From Gilvibacter sediminis (lineage in GTDB: Bacteria > Bacteroidota > Bacteroidia > Flavobacteriales > Flavobacteriaceae), in assembly GCF_028561565.1 (NCBI RefSeq), contig NZ_JAQQTE010000022.1, positions 374,329 to 438,328 on the forward strand: DNA of 64,000 nt. The letters run 5' to 3'. The position numbers and the translations under genes are program-made. Positions 1 through 8,409 of this stretch are shown piece after piece. Position 1 is the stretch's first letter; each line of letters opens with the position of its first letter. Under the pieces are notes generated by a model. It worked only from the letters and a program-made list of their open reading frames with translations, was not told where the DNA came from and made no database searches.

Positions 1-72
1 TTGCTTTCCTCTTGCCTTTTCCTCGGGTACTTGGTTTTCGTACTTTTGCTCGTGTTTTATAGAAAAGAATGA
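1..72 (+). CDS. C-terminal end of an upstream membrane protein (partial)
   Basis: Frame 1 is open from the window edge to a TGA at 70-72. It encodes 23 residues: a strongly hydrophobic stretch ending in a short basic tail (FYRKE), the look of a last transmembrane helix. The stop overlaps the ATG of the next gene as ATGA, the usual sign of translational coupling, so this is probably the preceding member of the polysaccharide operon. Too little is visible to name a family. Frame 3 is also open at the edge and ends at 62, but its residues look less like a protein end and it lacks the ATGA junction. Confidence 0.5.
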   Translation: MLSSCLFLGYLVFVLLLVFYRKE

Positions 73-1316
73 ACCTAGAAGTTCTACTTCATATCATCAA
101 TGGCCTTATTTTGTTAAACGTCTCCAGACGTTTTTCACTCTATCATCCGGTTAAGGTTTGGATGTTGTTTCAGGTGCTTTTCTATTTTGGAACCATCTAC
201 ATTACAGATTTTACCCGTGAAGTAGAGGTGAGCCACCTGCGGATGTATGCCGTTTTTGCTTTGGTCACCTATCTCACGGCGCTCTTATTACCTAAGGATA
301 AGGAAGATTTTAAAGTACAGATCACAGATGTTCATATTCGGTTTGTCTACATTTCCTTTTATGTTTCCATCATTATGTGTTCCATATATTTTACGCTCGC
401 TGGAGGTAATTTATTTGTGCAGAATATTAAGTCTTTGGTCAGTCTGGGGTCTACTTTAGATTTCGTCGGTAGTCGTCGTTTGGAATTCTATGCGGGTCAG
501 AATTATTATGCCCCAGGATTTTTTAACCTCTTTAAGAACTTCTTATTACCGGCTTCCTTTTACGCCCTCTTGTTTTTGCACATCAAAGGATATAAGCGCC
601 GTCCTAAATGGTTTATCGCTGGCGCATTGGTAGCTTATTTGATCTTTATATTAGGAACAGGACAACGCGGTGCGCTTGTCTTGTCTATCTTATTTGGTGT
701 GGTGTATTGCTACCATTTTCTGGGTAAGAAAAGAACCTATCGCATCGGCTTATACGGCGGAGTTGGCTTTTTTGTCCTTTTTGTGGTCGCTACCTTTTTT
801 CTGAGCCGCGCAAAACTTCAAGGCCTCAATTCACTAGATGATTATCTACTCTTAGTTGAGGTGTCCATGGAACGATTCTTTGTGACCAATCAGCGCGCGG
901 GTCTGATTGCCTATCAGTATATTTTAACTTATGAAGAGATCACTTATGGCTATGACTGGCTGATGAGTTTGGAACAGTTCCTTCCTGGACAATCCACCCA
1001 CATTAACTTAGCCAATAAGGTATTCGCCTATAGATACGGCTCTACCCGGGGAACCTCTCCACCGACACTGATGGTGAGTGTGTTCTACAACTTTGGTTAT
1101 TTTGGAGTGGTGGTTTTTCCAATTTTATTCCTAGGCTTTTTACAAGGCTTATACAGCTATTTTAGGTCGCGTTATAAAGGATTCCTAGACCTTTTTGTGT
1201 ATTCCTTTTTGTATTTTGGTTTGGCTACATGGGCAACAGGTTCTTTGAGCTTTCCTATTCTTAACGGAGGCTTATTGTTTATACTGCTTTATTTCATCAA
1301 GAAAGTCAAGATTTGA
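69..1316 (+). CDS. Wzy-like oligosaccharide repeat-unit polymerase
   Basis: This 415-residue integral membrane protein has about ten or more hydrophobic segments and few soluble loops. Length and topology fit the O-antigen/capsule repeat-unit polymerases, which join lipid-linked repeat units on the periplasmic face of the inner membrane. A short polar motif, GTGQRG (about residues 196-201), sits at a helix boundary, and a longer loop (about residues 280-335, containing RYGSTRGTSPP) precedes the last helices, as in Wzy proteins whose big periplasmic loops carry catalytic Arg residues. It lies in a glycosyltransferase/flippase locus and overlaps the next gene by 4 bases. Wzy proteins diverge strongly, so the call rests on topology, size and context. 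A different polytopic polysaccharide protein is possible. Confidence 0.7.
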   Translation: MNLEVLLHIINGLILLNVSRRFSLYHPVKVWMLFQVLFYFGTIYITDFTREVEVSHLRMYAVFALVTYLTALLLPKDKEDFKVQITDVHIRFVYISFYVSIIMCSIYFTLAGGNLFVQNIKSLVSLGSTLDFVGSRRLEFYAGQNYYAPGFFNLFKNFLLPASFYALLFLHIKGYKRRPKWFIAGALVAYLIFILGTGQRGALVLSILFGVVYCYHFLGKKRTYRIGLYGGVGFFVLFVVATFFLSRAKLQGLNSLDDYLLLVEVSMERFFVTNQRAGLIAYQYILTYEEITYGYDWLMSLEQFLPGQSTHINLANKVFAYRYGSTRGTSPPTLMVSVFYNFGYFGVVVFPILFLGFLQGLYSYFRSRYKGFLDLFVYSFLYFGLATWATGSLSFPILNGGLLFILLYFIKKVKI

Positions 1317-2386
1317 AAAAGATCGTTTACATAAGACCGGGAGATATCTACGTAACGCCTGCCTTTAGTCGAATCGTGGAGGCGAGTCAATTGTTGGATG
1401 ATCCTTCGGTGAAGATTTATGTGATTCAATGGCTCAATGACGAGCAGTCAAAATCGGAAGATGGAATTACCTATTTGAATTTTACCAAGAAACGCGGTGC
1501 TTTAGGAATGCTTGGGTGGTTTTGGTTCATTCTTAGCAAGCTCTTGAGCATTGCACCCCGTTATGTACATAATTTTTCGTTTCACAGTTGGACGCCAATT
1601 CTGATCTATAAAATCTTTTATCCCAAACGGATTGATCTTTTCTATGATTGTCGAGATTACTTCGGATGGAGTTTTTCCCTGAGCCCACTGACCAAAAGGT
1701 TCTCCATTTGGGCCGATCGCAGAATTGCACGAATCTGCAAACAGATCATTTTTCCCGATCGCAATGGGTTTGTGTATTTCAACACGCAAGCAGATAAGTA
1801 TACTGCTATTCCCAATACCGTGACTGATTTTTTGGCTGGCCAAGAAATTAATCGTCCAGACACTGGGAAGAATATTCGCCTGTTCTATGCAGGTTATCTG
1901 TCTAATGATAGAAACATTAAGGCCATCATTGAGGCCGTAAAGACTTATCAGCATTTAGAGCTGCACATTGCGGCCAATTTCATTTCTAATCAGTTTGATC
2001 AATCGCTCTTAGAGGATCCTCGTTTTGTCTATCACGGAAAACTCTCCCATCAACGGGTGATTGAACTTATGTTGGAGTGTGATTATTGTTTGATCATGTA
2101 TAATGCTGCTCTTGAGAACTACAGGTTGATCCAACCTACAAAGTTTTACGACTCCCTAATGAGCAACACGCCATATATCTGTGCAGAAGGAATGACCGCC
2201 TTAAAGGAGAACTGTGGTCCAGAGTGGCCCAATTTATGCCTTGCCTATAACAGTGTTGAGGCTTTTGCCGATCTAAAGAAACCCGTGCTGAACAACAAGA
2301 ACAGAAGTCTGTATACCAGTACTTATGAGTACACTAAGGTATTGGGTGATATCGCGAAGGTTTATGATAAATATTTAACACCCTAG
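1313..2386 (+). CDS. Glycosyltransferase (GT-B fold, GT4-like)
   Basis: This 357-residue cytoplasmic protein has the two-domain GT-B layout. The N-terminal half (KKIVYIRPGD start, YDCRDYFGW about residue 105) should bind acceptor, and the C-terminal half (LFYAGYLSNDRNI about residue 192 onward) should bind the nucleotide sugar. The C-terminal QPTKFYDSLMSNTPYI segment corresponds to the E-x7-E donor-binding region of GT4/GT1 enzymes, with Asp in place of the second Glu. The start is TTG at 1313, overlapping the polymerase stop as TTGA. No in-frame ATG lies near, and the protein begins directly with the first beta strand. Presumed role: addition of one sugar to the lipid-linked repeat unit. Donor and linkage cannot be read from the sequence. 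Confidence 0.75.
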   Translation: MKKIVYIRPGDIYVTPAFSRIVEASQLLDDPSVKIYVIQWLNDEQSKSEDGITYLNFTKKRGALGMLGWFWFILSKLLSIAPRYVHNFSFHSWTPILIYKIFYPKRIDLFYDCRDYFGWSFSLSPLTKRFSIWADRRIARICKQIIFPDRNGFVYFNTQADKYTAIPNTVTDFLAGQEINRPDTGKNIRLFYAGYLSNDRNIKAIIEAVKTYQHLELHIAANFISNQFDQSLLEDPRFVYHGKLSHQRVIELMLECDYCLIMYNAALENYRLIQPTKFYDSLMSNTPYICAEGMTALKENCGPEWPNLCLAYNSVEAFADLKKPVLNNKNRSLYTSTYEYTKVLGDIAKVYDKYLTP

Positions 2387-2387
2387 T

Positions 2388-4040
2388 ATGCGTTTAAGGC
2401 TGTGGTTTGCTTTATTTCTATTGATGAACGCGGTTGTTGGTTTGGCCCAAGAGGTTCCCAATGCCAGTTTTGATCTAGAAACTTCAACCAATCCCAGTCT
2501 ACCCGCAAATTACCGAGCACGCGCCACCACATTGGCTTATCACGGGATAGATAAGACCGTCGGGAATGAAAGCCTAGGGGCAGGGGTTTTCAATACTTTG
2601 GGTAAAGAAAACGCAACGGGATACTTTTACGGATGCTACGATCAGAATGGAAAAAACCCCAACTACTTAAAGGTCAACCCAGGGGAGGTTTATGAGTTTT
2701 CGGTTCATTATCGAATGGACGCCGCATTTCACCAAAGTAAGGGAAGTGCTGTTTATTTGCAGGCTTTGTTCTTTGATGGTGCCCAGGAGATTCGGCCACT
2801 GGCGCAAATAGACTCCAAACGCAGTGCTGAGTTCGACCCAAAAAGGCCAGAAGAATGGTATGAGCTGCGCTACAGCTTTGAAGTTCCTAAAGAGGTCTCT
2901 CACCTTGGAACTGCGGTCTATTTTAAGGGTAATGGAAAGGTCTGGGTAGATGACCTGAATCTCAAACAAGCAGGTGATGATCAGATCACGGATTCAAACC
3001 TCACAAAAGATTATGCCATTGATCAGGTTCCGTTTTCACCTTTTGTGCAAATTGTTTCTAATCAACAAGGGCGATTGCAAGAAGCTGTTGCCAACTATGA
3101 GATGCTCAACAAAGCCAACAACAGCAGGCTAAAGGATAGTTTATGGACACTGCGGGAGGCCAACTGCCATCCTCAACTAAGGCTAACTGCCAATATTGCT
3201 TCGGCTATTTTAAACAGTAGATCTTTATACCCACCTGAGAGTTATATGCATCAAAAGGCCTTGAATGCATTAGACTGGTTGATCAGCACGCAACAAGAAG
3301 ACGGTGCGTTCTACTGGTATCCTGCGCAACCCTGTGATACTCCAGTGAAAGATGCGGGGTCCACCATGTATGAAGGCAGCATAGTGATGATCGCCCTGCG
3401 CGATGGATATCTGCGAGCCACTGATCCTCAACGCAAGAATGCCTATTACCAGGCCGCTAAACGTTTTTGTGACTATTTGCTCAAAAGCAAACCACAGGCC
3501 AATACCAACTTCAATGGATTTACCCTTTGGGCTCTGAGTAACTTTATTACCCTCAATCCGGACGCTCAAAATCGAGTGGTCTATGCTGAGAAAGCCTGGG
3601 AGTTTTTCCGCCACATAGAAAAGCAACAGACCAAGACCGGTAATTGGCCGGATTTTCACAATAAGCATGTTTATTATCACGCCATCATAACAAGGGGTAT
3701 TTCTAGTTTGTACTTGGCTCAAAGTAAAATGAAGCTTTACGATACTAAACGAGAATTACAATTACAAAGATCTGCTTACCGAGCGCTTAATTATTTGCTA
3801 GCTCAGATCACCTCTGCAAAAGGAGATCTGCTCAAACACCCGGAGCTTGATACCCAAACCGTAAAAAGTCCTTTTGCTTTAGAAGTTGTACTTTTAGCTT
3901 CAAAGTTTCCGGAGTTGAACCCGGCAGAACAGCGTCATTTAGAAGCTTTATCTGGACTTTTGACCAATTTTGAGATCATGGGGACTCAAGGTCATCAAAT
4001 CGCTGCTCTGGGGCGATATCTGTATTTTAAAGACAACTAG
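2388..4040 (+). CDS. Secreted protein: N-terminal beta-sandwich plus alpha-helical toroid
   Basis: This 550-residue protein has a signal peptide (LRLWFALFLLMNAVVGLAQ). Residues about 25-190 are beta-rich with the pattern of a carbohydrate-binding-module-like sandwich, ending in the characteristic strand KVWVDDLNL. Residues about 210-545 are helical with regularly spaced segments such as ALDWLISTQQEDGAFYW, MYEGSIVMIALRDGY, FTLWALSNF and HAIITRGISSLYLAQ. This resembles an (alpha/alpha)6 toroid, the fold of many polysaccharide lyases, glucuronyl epimerases and glycosidases. Conserved-looking aromatic and acidic residues (DGAFYWYP, NWPDFHNKHVYYH) could line a sugar groove. Its place inside the polysaccharide operon, 1 base after a glycosyltransferase, suggests it modifies or trims the exported polymer. 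No catalytic signature was recognised, so activity is open. Confidence 0.55.
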   Translation: MRLRLWFALFLLMNAVVGLAQEVPNASFDLETSTNPSLPANYRARATTLAYHGIDKTVGNESLGAGVFNTLGKENATGYFYGCYDQNGKNPNYLKVNPGEVYEFSVHYRMDAAFHQSKGSAVYLQALFFDGAQEIRPLAQIDSKRSAEFDPKRPEEWYELRYSFEVPKEVSHLGTAVYFKGNGKVWVDDLNLKQAGDDQITDSNLTKDYAIDQVPFSPFVQIVSNQQGRLQEAVANYEMLNKANNSRLKDSLWTLREANCHPQLRLTANIASAILNSRSLYPPESYMHQKALNALDWLISTQQEDGAFYWYPAQPCDTPVKDAGSTMYEGSIVMIALRDGYLRATDPQRKNAYYQAAKRFCDYLLKSKPQANTNFNGFTLWALSNFITLNPDAQNRVVYAEKAWEFFRHIEKQQTKTGNWPDFHNKHVYYHAIITRGISSLYLAQSKMKLYDTKRELQLQRSAYRALNYLLAQITSAKGDLLKHPELDTQTVKSPFALEVVLLASKFPELNPAEQRHLEALSGLLTNFEIMGTQGHQIAALGRYLYFKDN

Positions 4041-4041
4041 C

Positions 4042-4758
4042 TTGAGTAAAAAAGTACTCATCACATCTATTGGCAGAACGGCTACTTTGAGTCTTACTCA
4101 ATGGTTAAATCAAATCTCTGGAGTACAGGCGTATCACGAAAGAGGCAAAGAAGATCCCTTTTTTTTGTACTTATCACAGTTCAAGGCTTACACTGAATTT
4201 ACGCAGCAGTATTTATCTCAGCGCGACGCTTTGAGTGAGCAGTCAGCAGAAGAAATCTATGTGGAAGTCAATCCATACTTTCGTTTTGCAGATCGAGATT
4301 TCTTGAAAGACCTGGGCTGGATCAAGCTCTTTTTGGTCAGACACCCGAGGACTTATTTAGAAAGTGTATATCGGCGCAAGCTTTTTACGACTGCGGATAC
4401 CTCATTTCAGAAACTCCCAGAGCCCAATGATGATATGTATAAACAGTGGAAAGAGTCCAGTCGGTTTCAAAAACTCTGTTGGTACTATACGCAGGTGCAT
4501 CAGTACGTTCTAAAGGAGCAATACACTTATTTTAGAAGTGAAGCCCTTATTAAGAATAGACCTGTGCAAGAGGAATTCTTGAATGCCATTGGTCTAGAAC
4601 ATCAAACGGAAATTCCCGATTTTCCGCATCTCAACCAATCAAACTCTGGGATGCGTGGAGAGACCTTGGATTGGAGCGCTTTGACTTCTAATGATCTGGA
4701 AACCTATGAAGAGCTTTGTAAGCCATTAATCGTTAAATTGGGCTATGAACTTTCGTGA
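4042..4758 (+). CDS. Sulfotransferase family protein 1
   Basis: This 238-residue protein has the hallmarks of PAPS-dependent sulfotransferases. A P-loop-like 5'-phosphosulfate loop lies at residues 11-17 (GRTATLS), and the 3'-phosphate element R100-H-P with S108 follows (VRHPRTYLESVY). Such enzymes move a sulfuryl group from PAPS to a hydroxyl or amine, here plausibly on a sugar. The start is taken as TTG at 4042, directly after the preceding stop (4038-4040), because it opens on the strand KKVLITSIGRT. Extending to an ATG at 3970 would add a tail lying inside the previous gene. The next sulfotransferase gene overlaps its end by 14 bases. The acceptor is unknown. Confidence 0.75.
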   Translation: MSKKVLITSIGRTATLSLTQWLNQISGVQAYHERGKEDPFFLYLSQFKAYTEFTQQYLSQRDALSEQSAEEIYVEVNPYFRFADRDFLKDLGWIKLFLVRHPRTYLESVYRRKLFTTADTSFQKLPEPNDDMYKQWKESSRFQKLCWYYTQVHQYVLKEQYTYFRSEALIKNRPVQEEFLNAIGLEHQTEIPDFPHLNQSNSGMRGETLDWSALTSNDLETYEELCKPLIVKLGYELS

Positions 4759-5389
4759 TTCAGCACTATATCAACGCTTGTATTTACCACGGATTCGTAA
4801 AAGACTTCTGAATCGATACTTAGATGATATTCGTCAAGACAAGAAGCCCGTTTTTATCCATATCAACAAAACGGCGGGTTCATCTATAGCGCAAAGTCTT
4901 GGGATCACTGCAGGTCATTATACTTTGAATGAATTAGAATTGGCTTATCAAAACCGATTCAAAGAACTGCTACCTCGTGAAGTTCCTGTGTATACAGTGA
5001 TTCGCAATCCCTTTGATAAGGTTGTTTCTCAGTACAGCTATCGTAAACAGACCAATCAGAACAATCTAGCCACAAATCCATTGAGTTTTCGGGATTGGGT
5101 AGAAGCAGCCTTTGAACGTAAAGACCCAGCGTATAGAGATCGGGAACTCATGTTCATTCCACAGACAGAATGGGTGCAGTCAGAACGTTTCAAAGAGATC
5201 AATTATATCCGTTTTGAACACTTGCAGGAGCAGGTTCAACCTTTGCTTGAAAAATACGGCAACCAAGGCTTGGAGTGGAAAAAACGCTCCGATCATGCAC
5301 ATTACAGAACGTATTACGATCAATTCACGCAAGAAGTTATTCAGCAGGAATTCGCGAGTGATTTAAAAACATTTAATTACGAGTTCTAA
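4745..5389 (+). CDS. Sulfotransferase family protein 2
   Basis: This 214-residue protein belongs to the HNK-1/heparan-type sulfotransferase group. The PAPS-binding loop is FIHINKTAGSS (residues 37-47). The 3'-phosphate site is IRNPFDKVVSQY with R87, N88, P89 and S95. The N-terminal 30 residues are basic and mildly hydrophobic but do not form a convincing transmembrane helix. It overlaps sulfotransferase 1 by 14 bases, and its last base is the first base of sulfotransferase 3, so the genes are probably translationally coupled. Expected substrate: a hydroxyl on the nascent polysaccharide or its lipid-linked repeat. The sequence does not show which. Confidence 0.8.
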   Translation: MNFRDSALYQRLYLPRIRKRLLNRYLDDIRQDKKPVFIHINKTAGSSIAQSLGITAGHYTLNELELAYQNRFKELLPREVPVYTVIRNPFDKVVSQYSYRKQTNQNNLATNPLSFRDWVEAAFERKDPAYRDRELMFIPQTEWVQSERFKEINYIRFEHLQEQVQPLLEKYGNQGLEWKKRSDHAHYRTYYDQFTQEVIQQEFASDLKTFNYEF

Positions 5390-6084
5390 TGCTGATCCCA
5401 GAACATAAAGGCCTATTTATCCACATTCCAAAAACGGCGGGTCAATCCGTGGAGGACTATTTTCTCAATACAATGGGTAGGGATCGAACGGAGGATAATT
5501 CCAAGTATTTGCTGGGGATCAATACCAATCAAGAAGGGCCGAGGAGATTGGCGCATTTGACTGCAAAAGAGCACGTAGCGCTAGGCCATATAGATAGCCA
5601 AGACTTTGAGAGTTATTTCAAATTCAGTTTTGTTCGTAACCCATGGGAACGATTGGTTTCCTTGTATCGCTTTCGCGGATTTTCCAGTGTCTGCAGTTTT
5701 GCGGTCTTTGTGGATCGTTATTTGGAGTACTACTTAGCGCATGAAAATTGGTTTTTTAAGCCACAGGTAGATTTTATCTATGATGAAAATGACCACTTGC
5801 TTTGTGATTTTGTTGGTCGCATGGAAAACTTGCAGCAAGACTTTGATACGATTTTAGCGCGTTTATCACTGCCGCAGGGAATGTTACCGCATCACAATAA
5901 GTCTAAAGAAAAATGGCTGTCAGTAAAGACTTTCAAGCTTTATCTAAAACATCCGTCTTTGCTATATCAAGGCCAACGGCCGCCGCGAGTGCGTGATTAT
6001 CGCGATCATTATTCGGCCAAGACACTAGCACAGGTGCATCGTCTTTATGAGCGAGACATCAGATTGTTGAATTATCAATTTTAG
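5389..6084 (+). CDS. Sulfotransferase family protein 3 (Sulfotransfer_2-like)
   Basis: This 231-residue protein is the most canonical of the set. LFIHIPKTAGQSVEDYF (residues 9-25) contains the PKTAGxS PAPS loop, and FVRNPWERLVSLYRF (81-95) supplies R83, N84, P85 and S91 for the 3'-phosphate. This motif pair is typical of carbohydrate sulfotransferases of the chondroitin/HNK-1 type. There is no signal peptide, so it should act in the cytoplasm, where PAPS is available, before the repeat unit is flipped. The start overlaps the previous stop by one base (TAATG). The C-terminal helix region (VRDYRDHYSAKTL, residues 201-213) resembles the end segment seen in such enzymes. Confidence 0.85.
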   Translation: MLIPEHKGLFIHIPKTAGQSVEDYFLNTMGRDRTEDNSKYLLGINTNQEGPRRLAHLTAKEHVALGHIDSQDFESYFKFSFVRNPWERLVSLYRFRGFSSVCSFAVFVDRYLEYYLAHENWFFKPQVDFIYDENDHLLCDFVGRMENLQQDFDTILARLSLPQGMLPHHNKSKEKWLSVKTFKLYLKHPSLLYQGQRPPRVRDYRDHYSAKTLAQVHRLYERDIRLLNYQF

Positions 6085-6091
6085 CTGCGCT

Positions 6092-6778
6092 TTGATCATT
6101 TCACATAAACATAAATTCGTCTTCATTAAAACCCGTAAAACAGCGGGTACGGCCTTGGAAATTGCCCTGAGCTCCATTTGCGGACCGGATGATGTCTTAA
6201 CCCCGTTATCTGGTGAAGATGAGAACCTGCGCAGGCAGCTTAGTGGTAGATCTGCTCAAAATTATCGCCTTCCATGGGGGCAATACACAGTGCAGGATTA
6301 CTTCAGAATGATAAAAAAGGGAAGTAGACTAGCGTATAAAAATCACCAAAGCGCAAAATTAATTCAGGAGCGATTAGGGCCCAGCATTTGGGATAACTAC
6401 TTCACCTTCTGTGTAGAACGCGCTCCAGAAGCTAAACTGATCTCTCATTACCAATGGTTAAAGATGCAGGGAGCCTGTAAAAACCCATTGGATTATATAG
6501 AAAAAAACTATTTTCGCAAAATCCTAGGAAGTTTGGCTTATGCTGATTCCTCCGGATCGATTTTAGTGGACAAGGTCTATAAAATGGAACAACTGCCTGA
6601 AGCAATTCAGGAACTCAGCGATCGTTTTGACCTTTCTACAGACGCACTGCAACTTCCCCACAACAGTGTGAAAAAAAGCGCTCCGGTATCAACCGCAGAA
6701 CAAGAACACCTTCTTGAATTGTATCAAGAGAGGTTGCTGGACTTTTTTGGTCTGGAAAGAGCATTTTACGAAGATTAA
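6092..6778 (+). CDS. Sulfotransferase family protein 4, divergent
   Basis: This 228-residue protein has a clear PAPS loop, FVFIKTRKTAGTALEIAL (RKTAGTA at residues 15-21). The 3'-phosphate motif is altered: where siblings have RNPW(E/D)(R/K), it has ERAPEAKLISHY, keeping R110, P112 and S118 but losing the Asn and the aromatic residue. The start is TTG at 6092, giving MIISHKHKFVFIK, the usual opening of this family (compare MLIPEHKGLFIHI in the preceding gene); no ATG is nearby. It is the last gene of the four-gene sulfotransferase run and is followed by a 122-base gap before the flippase. It may have altered nucleotide affinity or be specialised. It is probably still an enzyme, since length and loop are intact. 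Confidence 0.7.
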   Translation: MIISHKHKFVFIKTRKTAGTALEIALSSICGPDDVLTPLSGEDENLRRQLSGRSAQNYRLPWGQYTVQDYFRMIKKGSRLAYKNHQSAKLIQERLGPSIWDNYFTFCVERAPEAKLISHYQWLKMQGACKNPLDYIEKNYFRKILGSLAYADSSGSILVDKVYKMEQLPEAIQELSDRFDLSTDALQLPHNSVKKSAPVSTAEQEHLLELYQERLLDFFGLERAFYED

Positions 6779-6900
6779 ATGTTCGTTTTTATCGAAGAAC
6801 GTTGTGATTTACGGCCTTTGATAAAATTTAATTCGGTTTTTCAGGAATTAGTCTTAATTTTCAATTAGAACTGACCAATTTCTGCCTGATATTATCATAA
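6779..6900 (+). other. Intergenic gap between sulfotransferase run and flippase
   Basis: This 122-base AT-rich gap is the largest inside the first half of the polysaccharide locus. The hexamers TTTATC (6788-6793) and GATAAA (6820-6825) form a short inverted repeat with a long loop. No T-run follows, so it is a weak terminator at best, and no clean TAnnTTTG box was found. A secondary promoter or mRNA processing site is possible but unsupported. Confidence 0.3.
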
Positions 6901-8409
6901 GTGACAGAGAAGTTAAACAAATCCATAAGTTATAAGGCCCTCCAAACAGTAGGATTCACCTTGTATTCTATGTTGCTTATTCCCTTACTGATTCGGTTCT
7001 GGGACAAAGAGACTTACGGTACCTGGATTGCCATTTATGCCTTATACAATTTGGTTCAGGTTGTGGAGTTTGGTCATAACACCTTTGTGGGTAATGCCTT
7101 CAACGCGATGGTTCATACCGATAAGGAAGGAGCCAAATCCTTATTGGGTTCCGCATTTAGAATTAATTTTCTATCGGGGCTCATTCAAATGTCGGTCATT
7201 GGAATCATTTACAAGCTGGGGGCTTTTAGTTTTTTCATAACCAATGACATGCCCGATGGTGACATTGCCATCATTTTATTCATACTATTCCTTTATCGCC
7301 TACTTATTGGTTCCTATAGAGGCCTTTTAGTTAAGATCCTAAATCCTTTTGGGTACATCTATAAATCCTATCAGTTCTCCATCTTTGAACGCCTTATAGA
7401 GTTTACGGTTTTGGTGGCCGCAGCGGTTTACGGTATTTCACTGATCAATATGGCGCTCCTGTGGTTGATCTTTAAGAGTTGTTATTCCCTGGGGATTCTT
7501 TTTTACCTCAGAAAACTACTGCCAGAATATTTTCCGTGGTGGCAAAAGGGCAGTCTGGCCTTGGGTTGGCAGAACTACAAGAAATCTTTGCCCTACATAG
7601 GTAGTTCGCTGCTTGATAGGACTGCTTCTGACGGGGTTGTTCTTTTGATCTCGGTGCTATTAGGCTCTACTTTCTTGCCCTTATTCATCGCTATCCGAAC
7701 CTTGGTAAACTTCGGAACCAAAGTATCAGATATTTTCTTAAGCCCCATAACTCCAGAACTGATCAATCTGTATGCGAAGCAGCAAAAAGAACGTTTATTG
7801 CAAGTCATTGGTTCGTATTGGTTGATCACAGGAGGTATTCTGATCATTGGTTTCATGCTGTCCATTTGGTTGATTGAACCCATTTTTGAGATCTGGACCA
7901 ACGGCAGATTGACCTTTAGGCCTCTGGTGTATTACGGCTTGATCTTGGTAATGATCACCCAAAACGTCGGCAGTATTATGGACGCCTTTTTACGAGGGAT
8001 CAACAGGACCAATTTGGTCTTTCAGACCTCTTTTATTCGCACGGCCATGATCCTCATTGGTATTTACGTCTTTTATACGATGAGCATTAAAGGGGTTATT
8101 CTGGCCCTGGGAATAGCAGAGTTCTTTAAAAGTATCATTTGGTTGCCCTATTGGTGTTCTAAGGAGCTTTCTGCGGATTTCAAAAAGGTCGGGATGCTTT
8201 GGCTCAACCCGCTGCTTATTGGGCTGAGTGTCTTGTTTTATTTCATCGAATTCCGTGAGCCACCCATATGGGTGCTGCTAGGGATCATCGTATTGGTTTT
8301 CCTACTATTGTTGTGGCAATACCGACAAATGTCGCCAGCTGTGCTGCGCCTTTTACAGCGCAAATATGCCTTTTTAGGACTCATTGCAAAAAAGAATAAG
8401 AATGGGTAA
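6901..8409 (+). CDS. Wzx-like lipid-linked oligosaccharide flippase
   Basis: This 502-residue polytopic protein has roughly 12-14 hydrophobic helices spread over its full length, the usual size and shape of the MOP/polysaccharide transporter superfamily. Features include the N-terminal SYKALQTVGFTLYSMLLIPL helix and charged residues within the first helices (LIRFWDKETYGTW). Wzx proteins move undecaprenyl-diphosphate-linked repeat units across the inner membrane to be joined by the Wzy polymerase, which is encoded at the start of this locus. The GTG at 6901 opens the reading frame right before the first amphipathic segment. The 3' end overlaps the following glycosyltransferase by 8 bases. Confidence 0.85.
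   Translation: MTEKLNKSISYKALQTVGFTLYSMLLIPLLIRFWDKETYGTWIAIYALYNLVQVVEFGHNTFVGNAFNAMVHTDKEGAKSLLGSAFRINFLSGLIQMSVIGIIYKLGAFSFFITNDMPDGDIAIILFILFLYRLLIGSYRGLLVKILNPFGYIYKSYQFSIFERLIEFTVLVAAAVYGISLINMALLWLIFKSCYSLGILFYLRKLLPEYFPWWQKGSLALGWQNYKKSLPYIGSSLLDRTASDGVVLLISVLLGSTFLPLFIAIRTLVNFGTKVSDIFLSPITPELINLYAKQQKERLLQVIGSYWLITGGILIIGFMLSIWLIEPIFEIWTNGRLTFRPLVYYGLILVMITQNVGSIMDAFLRGINRTNLVFQTSFIRTAMILIGIYVFYTMSIKGVILALGIAEFFKSIIWLPYWCSKELSADFKKVGMLWLNPLLIGLSVLFYFIEFREPPIWVLLGIIVLVFLLLLWQYRQMSPAVLRLLQRKYAFLGLIAKKNKNG

Noticed and set aside
3970..4041. N-terminal extension of the first sulfotransferase starting at ATG 3970
   Set aside because: It overlaps the end of the preceding gene by about 70 bases, and the extra residues do not belong to the family; the TTG at 4042 starts exactly at the first strand.
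4042..6778. Recent tandem duplication of sulfotransferase genes
   Set aside because: Outside the two PAPS motifs the four proteins show little identity by eye, so they are old paralogues or independent recruits.
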